Shown: positions 21,769-33,190 of the stretch, one piece after another
How the letters are laid out: each line of letters begins with the position of its first letter
Position numbering within the stretch: the first letter of the stretch is position 1
From: Penium margaritaceum
Lineage: Eukaryota > Streptophyta > Zygnematophyceae > Desmidiales > Peniaceae
Direction of reading: 5' to 3'
DNA length: 64,000 nucleotides
Assembly: GCA_023375785.1 (NCBI GenBank)
Contig: SZWC01000099.1
Coordinates: 24,514 to 88,513, forward strand
The notes under the pieces: generated by a model
Told to the model about the DNA's origin: nothing
Seen by the model: only the letters and a program-made list of their open reading frames with translations
The model's database searches: none
Program-made: the position numbers and the translations under genes

Positions 21769-22329
21769 CTATTCCACCCCATTGGAGGATGTGGGAGATT
21801 GGGGAGTGTGAGGCCGTTCTTCGATGGCTGGAAGTTCTGCTTCGTCCTCCATTCTCCTCTGATCTTGGATGAAGGGTTGCAGCTAGAATCGTCGTTCCTC
21901 CAGAAGTTCATTGTATGGAGGAGGGTCAAGTGTAGCCGGATGAAGATCAGGGGATTCTGCTCCTTTACTTCAACAGTAATCCCTGAGGGCGTGGATGGTC
22001 CGGAAGGCAGCTTGATGATGATGTGCTGCAATGAGAGGGTGGAATTCATCGTAAGTGCTCCTGTAGAGAAGTCATCACAATTGAGTTTGGGCAATGCCAT
22101 ACTCCTTTCTTCCTCGTGCGGTTCTGCGGGCTTATCTGCCTTCAACATTTCATATCACGTCAAGGAGATTGTATCCATATATGTCTAGGGTGGCGATTTC
22201 ACGACGCAGTTGGCGGCGCCATCGCTCAAAGTTATGCCTCCCATCAGGTGCGAAGCATAGTGGAAGAGTATTGTCGGTTAGGGAGGCAACTTCATTGTAA
22301 AACAGGATGGCGCATCGTTGCTCTTCCAT
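21769..22329 (-). pseudogene. Degenerate gag-position frame of copy B
   Basis: Mirror of 2905-3465 and also 561 nt from ATG to terminal TAG. The early TAA of copy A is a Tyr codon here, leaving an open N-terminal stretch that ends ATLDIYGYNLLDVI before the shared TGA. The TGA TGA pair is shared. B has gained further stops, including a TAA soon after the first TGA and a TGA after ALRDYC. The frame carries the same basic/aromatic stretch (RHNFERWRRQLRREIATLD). It is a relic with no enzyme motif, gag-like by position. Confidence 0.52.
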
Positions 22330-24076
22330 CGAGGAGGAGAAGTGTTGAAGAGGGGACATCCAGGAATTTGAGGACAATCAGATTTTGCAGGAGGGTTCAT
22401 GGTGATGCGATGGACCTGATGTTGCAGATGAACGATGGCGGAGGAAGAGGATGGTGGAATGGGGCAAATCCGACTAGTGGAAGTTTCGGCGTGGGCGCAC
22501 GTCGTCGCGGAGCGGGCGATGCGACCGGGCGGATCCTTGTGCTGAGCGAAAAAAGCGAAAGCGGATGACAGCCCGATAGTTGACGAGGTGGGCGCAGGGG
22601 CGAAACCACGTTTACTGCGAGGTAGAGGAGTAGAATGCGGCAAGGGGAGGGCAGGAGCAACCGCGCCGCGAGAAATCTTTTTCTGGCGTGGGTGCAGGCT
22701 GCTGCGAAGCGGGCAGTTAGCTCGTGCAGATCCTTGTACTGGTGGCAAATGCTGATGATGAGGAGGCAAAGGCTGATAAAAGAGGAGTGGACGCAGGGGC
22801 GAGACCTCGTGCGCTGCTGAAATAGAGGCGGTAGAATGCGGCAAGGGGAAGGCAGGTGCCAACGCACTACGAGAAATCTGCTGCCGGCGTGGATGCAGGC
22901 TGCTACGGAGTGAGCAGCTAGCTCGTGCAAATCCTTGTGCTAGTCCCAGATGCGGATGACGAGGAGCAGACGCTGATGAAAAAGGAGTGGGAGCAGGGGC
23001 AGAACCACGTACGCTGCAGAAATTTTCGGCGTGGGCGCAGGTCGTCACGAAGCAGGCGATGTGACCGGGCGGATCCTTGTGCCGAGCTGATGATGCGGAG
23101 ACGGGATTAGAGGCAGCTGATGGCTGAGTGGGCGCAGTGGTGAAACCACGTGCGCTGATGACGAAGGCTGAGGAAGACTGATGAGAAAGCGGCGCGGATG
23201 ATGCTGAGAGCGGCTCGAGGAAGACAGATGATGAGGAGGGCTGAGGACAGAGGGTGATGACATGAAGAAGGGAAGGCTGGTGGAGGTGATGCACACGTGA
23301 CGGAGGCTGAAGATGGAGGTTGCGACAGGAAGAGGATGGCGGCCAGATGAGGCAACCAGGTGCTCTGTTTTGAAGAGAGTGACGGCTTGTTCCCCAGTTG
23401 GCCCGAGACCAAGGGGCAGGAAGACTAGCGGTGTCCGATATCATGTTGGCTATACGAGACTGATTGCAGTAAATGGAGTCATACGGCGAGCAGATGTTCC
23501 AGTCCGCTGATGTCAGGAGAGTGACGGCTTGTTCCCAAGTTGACTCGCAATGGAAGCAGGAAGAATGGTGGTGTCCAATGTCCTGGTGGCAGGCATTGCA
23601 CTATTGCTGCTGACGATGCGAGACGGCGGTGCGAGGATGCGATGTGGCACAACGAGTGCAAGGAGACTGATTTCGCAGGGGCAGATGGTGCAAACGAGGC
23701 TGATGAGGGGAGAGGAGGAGAGCGGAGGTGCTTACAAGGTTGACGAGAAGAGAGGTAGCAGGAGACGAGCGACAGGGAAGCTTCCAAGAAGTTGACGGCA
23801 AGCGGCGGCTCGGGAGCTGCTTGCAGCTGTTGTTAACGACACGTCACAAATTTGTTGGCCACTGGTACGGAATTGGCGCAGGGCTTTTTGAGGATGACGA
23901 GGCGTTGGTTCAGCGCGAGGAGCACTTCAAGCGGTGCTGCTGATGTCAGCTGCTAATGAAGCAGAGGAGCGCGAAGTGGTGGTGACGGCAATGGGGAGGT
24001 GCAGATTTGAGAGGGGACGCAATGGAGGCAGTAGAGCGATGACTTGGTCACGAGGTACCAGGTAATGTCCCCTGAA
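22330..24076 (-). repeat. Interior repeat modules of copy B
   Basis: Mirror of 1158-2904: GC-rich tandem array with CCGGGCGGATCCTTGTG-type landmarks (about 22500-23100) and GGGGAACAAG modules (near 23380-23400 and 23530). The 388-codon low-complexity open frame (22278-23444) is the same length as in copy A. Confidence 0.72.
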
Positions 24077-24088
24077 GCTCTGATACCA
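24077..24088 (-). other. Primer-binding site of copy B
   Basis: GCTCTGATACCA on the plus strand is a perfect TGGTATCAGAGC on the minus strand. Confidence 0.93.
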
Positions 24089-24712
24089 TGAAAGAAGAAT
24101 GCAATGAGCGAGGATTGCATGAGCTGAAGCAAGAAGAAGCACTGAAGCAAGCAGAAGCAATGAAGCAAGCTGACGTAACGTAGTGAATTGACGGAAGCAG
24201 AGCGGTGAGAGCCGGCCCAAGGAGTTAGTCGCAGAGTTGCAAGAGGACGCGAGGCACTGGAGCTCCGAGGTAGACCGAGCGCAGATGAGAGAACTTGAGA
24301 GCGAAGCGAGGAAGGCGTCGGAAACCAAAGATTAAGGGTGGCGAAGAGAAGAGCCGTAAGGAGACGGTGGTGGGCGAAGGCAATGGACGGAAGAGGCGAG
24401 CAGAGCGAAGACACGGCGGCGGAGCCGCAGAACCAAAGGGGGATAGGATGAATAGAACTGTTCTGGTTAACATGAGGGAATGAACATCCTCGGTATAAAA
24501 AGGACATAACAGGACAAATGAGCAAAGCAACGGCTTTTTTCCGCTAGCCAGACGCGGGTGACAGGTGTCATTTTATTAGGGGATGACTTATCCGAAGGGT
24601 CTGAACGGTCGAGCGACCGGAGAGCCGTTGGGCAAGGTGGTTCAGTCATGGGACTGGAACCGTTATTGAGACCAATATGTTTTCTTCTCTTGTCAATGCT
24701 TTATTTCTGACA
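24089..24712 (-). repeat. 5' LTR of copy B
   Basis: Minus-strand start TGTCAGAAATAAAGC and end TTCTTTCA. It is 18 bp longer than copy A's 5' LTR, owing to a small duplication of an AAGCA-rich stretch near 24125-24165. Confidence 0.9.
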
Positions 24713-26021
24713 AAAGTCACTTGGTAAACTACGTGGTCATGATCAGTGGCACATGCGAACTTTGTCGAGGCATTGCGCACAATAGCCACACGGAGCCACC
24801 AGTATTCTACCTTGTTTACACCTGTAAGATCATGCCTAGTACATCTGCACTGTGATTGGACACTCTGGCCGTGGCTGACTTTTGTTATGATCAGTCGAAG
24901 TAAAAGTCACTTAGATACACTTGTGGTCATGGTCAATGGCACATGCCAACTTTGTCAAGGCATTGCACACAATAGTCACACCGTTACCAATATTTTACCT
25001 TGTTTGTACCTGCAAGGTCATGTCCAGTATATCTGCACTGTGATTGGACACTCTGACCATGGTAATATTAAGATGCATAGCCGTTTCAGGTACTTTGTAG
25101 ACTTTATGGTCATGGTCAGTGGCACATGCCAACTTTGTAAAGGCATTGCGCACAGTAGCCGAGCCAAGCCACCGGTTTTTGACCTTGTTTATACATGGAA
25201 GGTCATGCCTAGTACATCTGAACTGTGATTGGGCACTCTGACTGTGGGTGACTCGTGTTACGATTGGTATAAGTTAAAGTCACTTGGTAAACATTGTGGT
25301 AATGGGCAGTGGCACATGCCAACTTTGTCAAGGCATTACGCACAATAGCGACACCGAGCCACTAGTATTCTACCTTGTTTGCACCTGCAAGATCATGCCT
25401 AGTATATCTGCACTGTGATTGGACACTCTCAACGTGGCTAACTTGTAATATGATCAGTAGAAGTAAAAGTCACTTGGATACATTTGTGGGCATGGTCAGT
25501 GGCACATGTTAACTTTGTCAAGGCATTGTGCACGAAAGCCACAATAAGACACCAGTATTCTACCTTGTTTGTACCTGCAAGGTCATGCCCACTATATCTG
25601 CACTTTGATTGGACACTATGACCATGGCTGACTCGTGTTATGATTAATAGCCGTTGAAGGTACTTGGTAAACTTTGTGGTCATGGTCAGTGGCACATGCC
25701 AACTTTGTCAAGGCATTGCGCACAATAGTCGTGCCAAGCCACCGGGTTTTAACCTTGTTTATACCTGCAAGTTCATGCCGAGGATATCTGCACTATGATT
25801 GGACACTCTGACCGTGGTTGACTCGTGTTATGATTCATAGCTGTTTAAGGTACTTGATAAACTTTGTGGCAATGGTCAGTGCCACATGCCAACTTTGTCA
25901 AGGCATTGCGCACAATAGCCGTGCCAAGCCACCAGTATTCTACCTTGTTTGAACCTCAAGCTCATGCCTAGTACATGTGCACTGTGATTGGACACTCTGA
26001 CCTTGGCTGACTTGTGTTATG

Positions 26022-26390
26022 ATTCATAGCCGTTTGAGGTACTTGGTAAACTTTGTGGCCATGGTCAGTGGCACATGCCACCTTTGTCAAGGCATTGCGC
26101 ACAATAGCCACACCGAGCCACCAGTATTATGCCTTGTTTGCACCTGCAAGATCATGCCTAGTAAATCTGCACTGTGATTGGACACTCTGACCGTGGCTGA
26201 CTCGTGTTATGATTCATAGCCGTTTGAGGTACTTGGTAAACTTTGTGGCCATGGTCAGTGGCACATGCCACCTTTGTCAAGGCATTGCGCACAATAGCCA
26301 CACCGAGCCACCAGTATTATGCCTTGTTTGCACCTGCAAGATCATGCCTAGTAAATCTGCACTGTGATTGGACACTCTGACTGTTGCTGA
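26022..26390 (-). repeat. Recent one-monomer tandem duplication
   Basis: Two adjacent 190-bp units are identical over almost their whole length, including the rare variants GCCACCTTTGTC, GTATTATGCC and CTAGTAAATC. Neighbouring monomers differ much more, so this duplication is young. Confidence 0.85.
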
Positions 26391-29300
26391 CTCGTGTTAT
26401 GATCAATAGAAGTAAAAGCCACTTGGTAAACTTTGTAGTCGTGGTCAGTGGCACATGCCAACTTTGTCCAGGCATTGCACACAATAGCCACAACGAGCCA
26501 CCAGTATTCTACCTTGTTTGTACCTACAAGGTCATGCCCAGTATATCTGCACTGTGATTTGACACTCTGACCGTGGCTGACTCATGTTATGATTCTTAGC
26601 CGTTAAAGGTACTTGGTAAACTTTGTGGTCATGGTCAGTGGCACATGCCAACCATGTCATGAGTTTGCGCACAATAGCCGTGCCGAGCCACCTTATTTTC
26701 ACCTTGTCTGTACTTGCAAGGACATGCCTAGTACATCTGAACTGTGATTGGGCACTGCACATATGCCACCTTAGTCAAGGCATTGCGCACAATAGCCACG
26801 CCAAGCCACCAGTATTCTACCTTGTTTACACCTGCAAGATCATGCCTAGTACATCTGCACTGTGATTGGACACTCTGACGGTGGCTGACTCGTGTTATGA
26901 TCAATAGAAGTACATGTCACTTGGATACATTTATGGCTATGGTCAGTGGCACATGCCAACTTTGTCAAGGCATTGTGCACAAGAGTCGTGCCAAGCCACT
27001 GGTTTTTTACCTTGTTTGCACCTACAAGGTCATGCCCCGTACATCTGCACTATGATTGGTCACTCTGACCGTGGCTGAATCGTGTTATGATTCATAGCCG
27101 TTTAAGGTACTTGGTAAACTTTATGGTCTTGGTCAGTGGCACATGCCAACTTTGTCAAGGCATTGCGCAAAATAGCCACACCGAGCCACCAGAATTATTC
27201 CTTGTTTGTACCTGCAAGGTCATTCCAAGTATATTTGCACTGTGATTTGACACTCTGATCGTGGCTGACTTGTGTTATGATTCATAGCCATAGATGTACT
27301 TGGTAAAATTTGTGGCCATGGTCAGTGGCACATGCCAACATTGTCGAGGCATCGCGCACAATAGCTGTACCAAGCCACTGGTTTTTTACCTTGTTTATAC
27401 CTGCAATGTCATGTCCAGTACATATGAACTGTGATTGGGCACTCTGACTGTGGCTGACTCGTGTTACGATTTGTAGAAAATGAAGCCACTTGAAAAATGT
27501 TGTAGTCATGGTCAGTGGCACATGCCAACTTTGTCAAGGCATTGCGCACAATAGCCACACCAAGCCACCAGAATTCTACCTTGTTTGTACGTCCAAGGTC
27601 ATGCCCAATATATCTGCACTGTGATTTGACACTCTGACCGTGGCTGACTTGTGTTATGATCAATTGAAGTAAAATTCACTTGGATACATTTGTGGTCATG
27701 GTGAGTGGCACATGCCAACTTTGCCAAGGCATTGCGCACAATAGCCACACCCAGCCACCAGTATTCTACCTTGTTTATGCCTGTAAGGTCATGCCCAGTA
27801 TATCTGCCATGTGATTGGACACTCTGACCGTGGCTGACTCGTGTTATTATTCATTGCTGTTCAAAATACTTGGTAAACTTTGTGGTCATGGTCAGTGGCA
27901 CATGCCAACTTTTTCAAGGAATTGCGCACAGTAGCCACACCGAGCCACCAGTATTCTACCTTTTTTGTACCTGCAAGGTCATTCCCACTATATCTACACT
28001 GTGATTTGACACTCTGATCGTGGCTCACTCGTGTTATGATGCGTAGCCGTTTGAGGTACTTGGTAAACTTTGCGGTCATGGTCAGTGGCACATGCCAACT
28101 TTGTCAAGGCATAGCGCAAAATATCCACATCGAGCCACCAGTATTCTACCTTGTTTTTACCTGCAAGGTCATGCCCAATATATCTGCACTGTGATTGGAC
28201 ACTCTGACCGTGGCTGACTTGTGTTATGATCAATAGAAGTAAAATTCACTTTGATACATTTGTGGTCATGGTCAGTGGCACATGCCAACTTTGTCAAGAT
28301 ATTGCGCACAATAGCCACACCGAGCCACAAATATTCTACCTTGTTTATACCTGGAAGTCGTGCCTAGTATATCTACACTGTGGTTGGACACTCTGATCGT
28401 GGCTGGCTCGTGTTATGATTCATAGCCGTTTAAGGTACTTGGTAAACTTTGTGGTCATGGTCAGTGGCACATGCCAACTTGGTCAAGGCATTACGCACAA
28501 TAGCCACACCGAGCCGCCAATATTCTACCTTGTTTGAACCTGCAAGATCATGCCTAGTGCATCTGCATTGTGGTTGGACACTCCGACGTGGCTGACTCGT
28601 GTTATGATTAATAGAAGTAAAAGTCACTTGGATACATTTGTGGTCATGGTCAGTGGCACATGCCAACTTTGTCAAGGCATTGCGCACAATAGCCACACCA
28701 AGCCACCTGTATTCTACCTTGTTTATACCTGTAAGGTTATGCCCAGTATATCTGCACTGTGATTGGACACTCCGACCGTGGCTGACTCGTGTTATGATTC
28801 ATAGCTGTTTAAGGTACTTGGTAAACTTTGTGGTCATGATCAGTGGCACATGCCAACTTTGTCAAGGAATTGCACACAATAGCCACACCGAGCCACCAGT
28901 ATTCTACCTTATTTATACCTGCTAAGTCATGCCCAGTATATCTGCACCGTGGTTGGACACTCTGACCGTGGCTGACTCGTGTTATGATTCATAGCCGTTT
29001 AGGGTACTTGGTAAACTTTGTGGTCATGGTCAGTGGCACATGCCAACTTTGTCAAGGCATTGCGCGCAATAGCTACACCGAGCCACCAGTATTCTACCTT
29101 GTTTGTACCTGCAAGGTCATTCCTACTATATCTGCACTGTGATTTGACACTCTGATCGTGGCTGACTCGTGTTATGATTCGTAGCCGTTTGAGGCACTTG
29201 GTAAACTTTGTGGCCATGGCCAGTGGCACATGCCAACTTTGTCAAGGCATTGCGCACAATATCCATGTCAAACCACCGGTTTTTTACCATGTTTGTACCC

Positions 29301-32300
29301 GGAAGGTCATGCCTAGTACATCTCCACTGTGATTAGGCACTCTGACTGTGGCTCACTCGTGTTACGATTAATAGAAGTTGAAGCCACTTGGTAAACTTTG
29401 TGGTCATGGTCAGTGGCATATGCCAACTTTGTCAAGGCATAGCGCACAATAGCCACATCCAGCCACCAGTATTCTACCTTGTTTGTACCTGCAAGGTCAT
29501 GCCCAATATATCTGCACTGTGATTGGACACTCTGATTGTGACTGACTTGTGTTATGATCAATAGAAGTAAAATTAACTTTGATACATTTGTGGTCATGTT
29601 CAGTGGCACATGCCAACTTTGTCAATGTATTGCGCACAATACCCACACCGAGCCACCAATATTCTACCTTGTTTATACCTGTAAGGTCATGCCCAATATA
29701 TTTGCACTGTGGTTGGAAACTCTGATCGTGGGTGACTCGTGTTATGATTCATAGCCGTTTAAGGTACTTGGTAAACTTTGTGGTCATGGTCAGTTACACA
29801 TGCCAACTTTGTCAAGGAATTACGCACAATAGCCACACCGAGCCACCAGTATTCTACCTTGTTTATACTTGCAAAGTCGTGCCTAGCATATTTGCAATGT
29901 GGTTGGACACTCTGACCATGGCTGACTCGTGTTATGATTCATAGCCGTTTAAGGTACTTGGTAAAGTTTGTGGTCATGGTCAGTGGCACATGCCAACTTG
30001 GTCAAGGCATTGCGCACAATAGCGACACCGAGCCGCCAGTATTCTACCTTGTTTGAACCTTCAACATCATGCCTAGTGCATCTGCAATGTAATTGCACAC
30101 TCCGACGTGGCTGACTCGTGTTATGATTAATAGAAGTAAAAGTCACTTGGATACATTTGTGGTCATGGTCAGTGGCACATGCCAACTTTGTCAAGGCATT
30201 GCGCACAATAGCCACACCGAGCCACCAGTATTCTACCTTGTTTGAACCTTCAACATCATGCCTAGTGCATCTGCAATGTAATTGCACACTCCGACGTGGC
30301 TGACTCGTGTTATGATTAATAGAAGTAAAAGTCACTTGGATACATTTGTGGTCATGGTCAGTGGCACATGCCAACTTTGTCAAGGCATTGCGCACAATAG
30401 CCACACCAAGCCACCACTATTCTATCTTGAGTGTACTTGCAAGGTCATGCCTAATATATCTGCACTGTGATTGGACACTCTGACCGTGGCTGACTTGTGT
30501 TATGATGAATATAAGTAAAAGTCACTTGGTTACATTTGTGGTCATGGTCAGTGGCACATGCCAACTTTGTCAAGGCATTGCGCACAATAGCCGCACCGAG
30601 CCACCAGTATTCTACCTTGTTTATACCTGTAAGGTTATGCCCAGTATATCTGCACTGTGTTTGGACACTCTGACCATGGCTGACTCGTGTTATGGTTCAT
30701 AGCTGTTTAAGGTACTTGGTAAACTTTGTGGTCATGGTCAGTGGCACATGCCAACTTTGTCAAGGAATTGCACACAATAGCCACACCGAGCCACCAGTAT
30801 TCTACCTTGTTTATACCTGCTAAGTCATGCCCAGTATATCTGCACTGTGGTTGGACACTCTGACCGTGGCTGACTCGTATCATGATTCATAGCCGTTTAA
30901 GGTACTTGGTAAACTTTGTGGTCATGGTCAGTGGCACATGCTAACTTTGTCAAGGCATTGCGCACAATAGCCACACCGAGCCACCAGTATTCTACCTTGT
31001 TTGAACCTGCAAGATCATGCCTAGTGCATTTGCACTGTGATTGGACACTCCGACCGTGGCTGACTCGTGTTATTATCAATAGAAGTAAAAGTCACGTGGA
31101 TACATTTGTGGTCATGGTCAGTGGCACATGCCAACTTTGTCAAGGCGTTGCGCACAATAGCCACACCGATCCACCAGAATTCTACCTTGTTTGTACCTGC
31201 AAGGTCATTCCCATTATATCTGCAGTGTTATTTGACACTCTGATTGTGGCTGACTCGTGTTATACTTCATAGCCGTTTGAGGTACTCGGTAAACTTTGTG
31301 GCCATGGTCACTGGCACATGCCAACTTTGTCAAGGCATTGTGCACAGTAGCCGTGCCAAGCCACTGGTTTTTTACCCTGTTTATGCTTGCAAGGTCATGC
31401 CTAGTACATCTCGACTCTGATTGGGCACTCTGACTGTTGCTGACTCGTGTTATGATTCATAGAAGTTAAAGCCACTTGGTAAACTTTGTGGTCATGGTCA
31501 GTGGCACATGCCAACTTTGTCAAGGCATAGCGCACAATAGCCACATCAAGCCACCAATATTCGACCTTGTTTGTACCTGCAAGGTCATGCCCAATATATC
31601 TGCACTGTGATTGGACATTCTGACCGTGGCTGACTTGTGTTATGATCAATAGAAGTAGAATTCACTTTCATACATTTGTGGTCATGGTTAGTGGCACATG
31701 CCAACTTTGTCAAGGCATTGTGCACAATAGCCACACCGAGCCACTAGTATTCTACCTTGTTTATACCTGTAAGGTCATGCCCAATATATCTGCACTGTTA
31801 TTGGACACTCTGATTGTGGCTGACTCGTGTTATGATTCATACTCGTTTAAGGTACTTGGTAAACTTTGTGGTCATGGTCAGTGGTACATGCCAACTTTGT
31901 CAAGGAATTGCGCATAAGAGCCACACCGAGCCACCAGTATTATACCTTGTTTTTACCTGAAAAGTCATGCCCAGTATATCTGCACTATGGTTGGACACTC
32001 TGACCATTGCTGACTCGTGTTATGATTCATAGCCGTTTAAGTTACTTGGTAAACTTTGTTGTCATGGTCAGTGGCACATGCCAACCTTGTCAAGGCATTG
32101 CGCACAATAGCCACACCGAGCCGCCAGTATTCTACCTTGTTTGAACCTGTAAGATCATGCCTAGTGCATCTGTATTGTGATTGGACACTCCGACGTGGCT
32201 GACTCGTGTTATGATCAATAGAAGTAAAAGTCACTTGGATACATTTGTGGTCATGGTCGGTGGCACATGCCAACTTTGTCAAGGAATTGCGCACAATAGC

Positions 32301-32812
32301 CACACCGAGCCACCAGTATTCTACCTTTTTTACACCTGCAATGTTATGCCCAGTATATCTGCATTGTGATTGGACACTCTGACCGTGGCTGACTCGTGTT
32401 ACGATTCATAGTCGTTTCATGTACTTGGTAAACTTTGTGGTCATGGTCAGTGGCACATGCCAACTTTGTCAAGGCATTGCGCACAAAAGCCACACCGAGC
32501 CACTAGTATTCAACCTTGTTTGCACCTCTAAGATCATGCCTAGTACATCTGCATTGTGATTGGACACTCTGACCATGGCTGACTCATGTTATGATCAATG
32601 GAGGTAAAAGTCACTTGGATACATTTGTAGTCATGGTCAATGGCACATGCCAACTTTGTCAAGGCATTGCGCACAATAGCCACACCAAAGCACTAGTGTT
32701 CTACATTGTTTCTACCTGTAAGGTCATTCCCAGTATATCTGCACTGTGATTGGACAATCCGAACGTGGCTGACTCGTGTTATGACTCATAGCCGTTTAAG
32801 GTACTTGGTAAA

Positions 32813-33190
32813 CGTTGTGGTCATGGTCAGTGGCACAAGCCAACTTTGTCAAGGCATTGCGCACATTAGCCGTGGCAAGCCACCGGTTTTTACTTTGTTC
32901 ATACCTGCAAGGTCAAGAATATTATATGTGCAGCGTGATTGTGCACTCTGACCGTGGTTGACTCGTGTTACGATTCGTAGAAGCTAAAGTCATTTGATAA
33001 ACTTTGTGGTCATGGTCAGTGGCACATGCCAACTTTGTCAAGGCATTGCGCACATTAGCCGTGGCAAGCCACCGGTTTTTACTTTGTTCATACCTGCAAG
33101 GTCAAGAATATTATATGTGCAGCGTGATTGTGCACTCTGACCGTGGTTGACTCGTGTTACGATTCGTAGAAGCTAAAGTCATTTGATAAA
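32813..33190 (-). repeat. 189-bp tandem duplication of a rare monomer
   Basis: A variant with GCACATTAGCCGTGGCAAGCC and GGTCAAGAATATTATATG occurs twice, 189 bp apart. The related segment at 53500-53690 has only one copy, so the doubling happened after the two regions separated. Confidence 0.85.

Larger units (their letters stand above)
21098..24712 (-). mobile_element. Non-autonomous LTR retrotransposon, 3.6 kb (copy B)
   Basis: Mirror of copy A. Minus strand: 5' LTR 24712-24089 (624 bp), perfect primer site, repetitive interior, degenerate gag-position frame, polypurine tract, 3' LTR 21704-21098 (607 bp). Target duplication AAAGT is at 21093-21097 and 24713-24717. The 5' LTRs of A and B differ by only about 5 % over 330 bp, less than the 5' and 3' LTRs within A, as expected if one insertion was later duplicated. 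Confidence 0.93.
13083..25251 (-). repeat. Right arm of the large inverted duplication
   Basis: Reverse-complement copy of 1-12313. It contains mirror images of the 3.6-kb element (21098-24712) and of the chimeric element (14121-19340). Flanking 5-bp duplications are complementary to those of the left arm (AAAGT against ACTTT, GGGCA against TGCCC). Insertion therefore preceded duplication. Whether homology continues past 25251 cannot be tested because the left partner lies outside the window. Confidence 0.93.

Noticed and set aside
1-25251. The inverted arms as a pure assembly artefact
   Set aside because: About 5 % divergence, a one-monomer length difference and arm-specific stop codons are not expected from one sequence placed twice.
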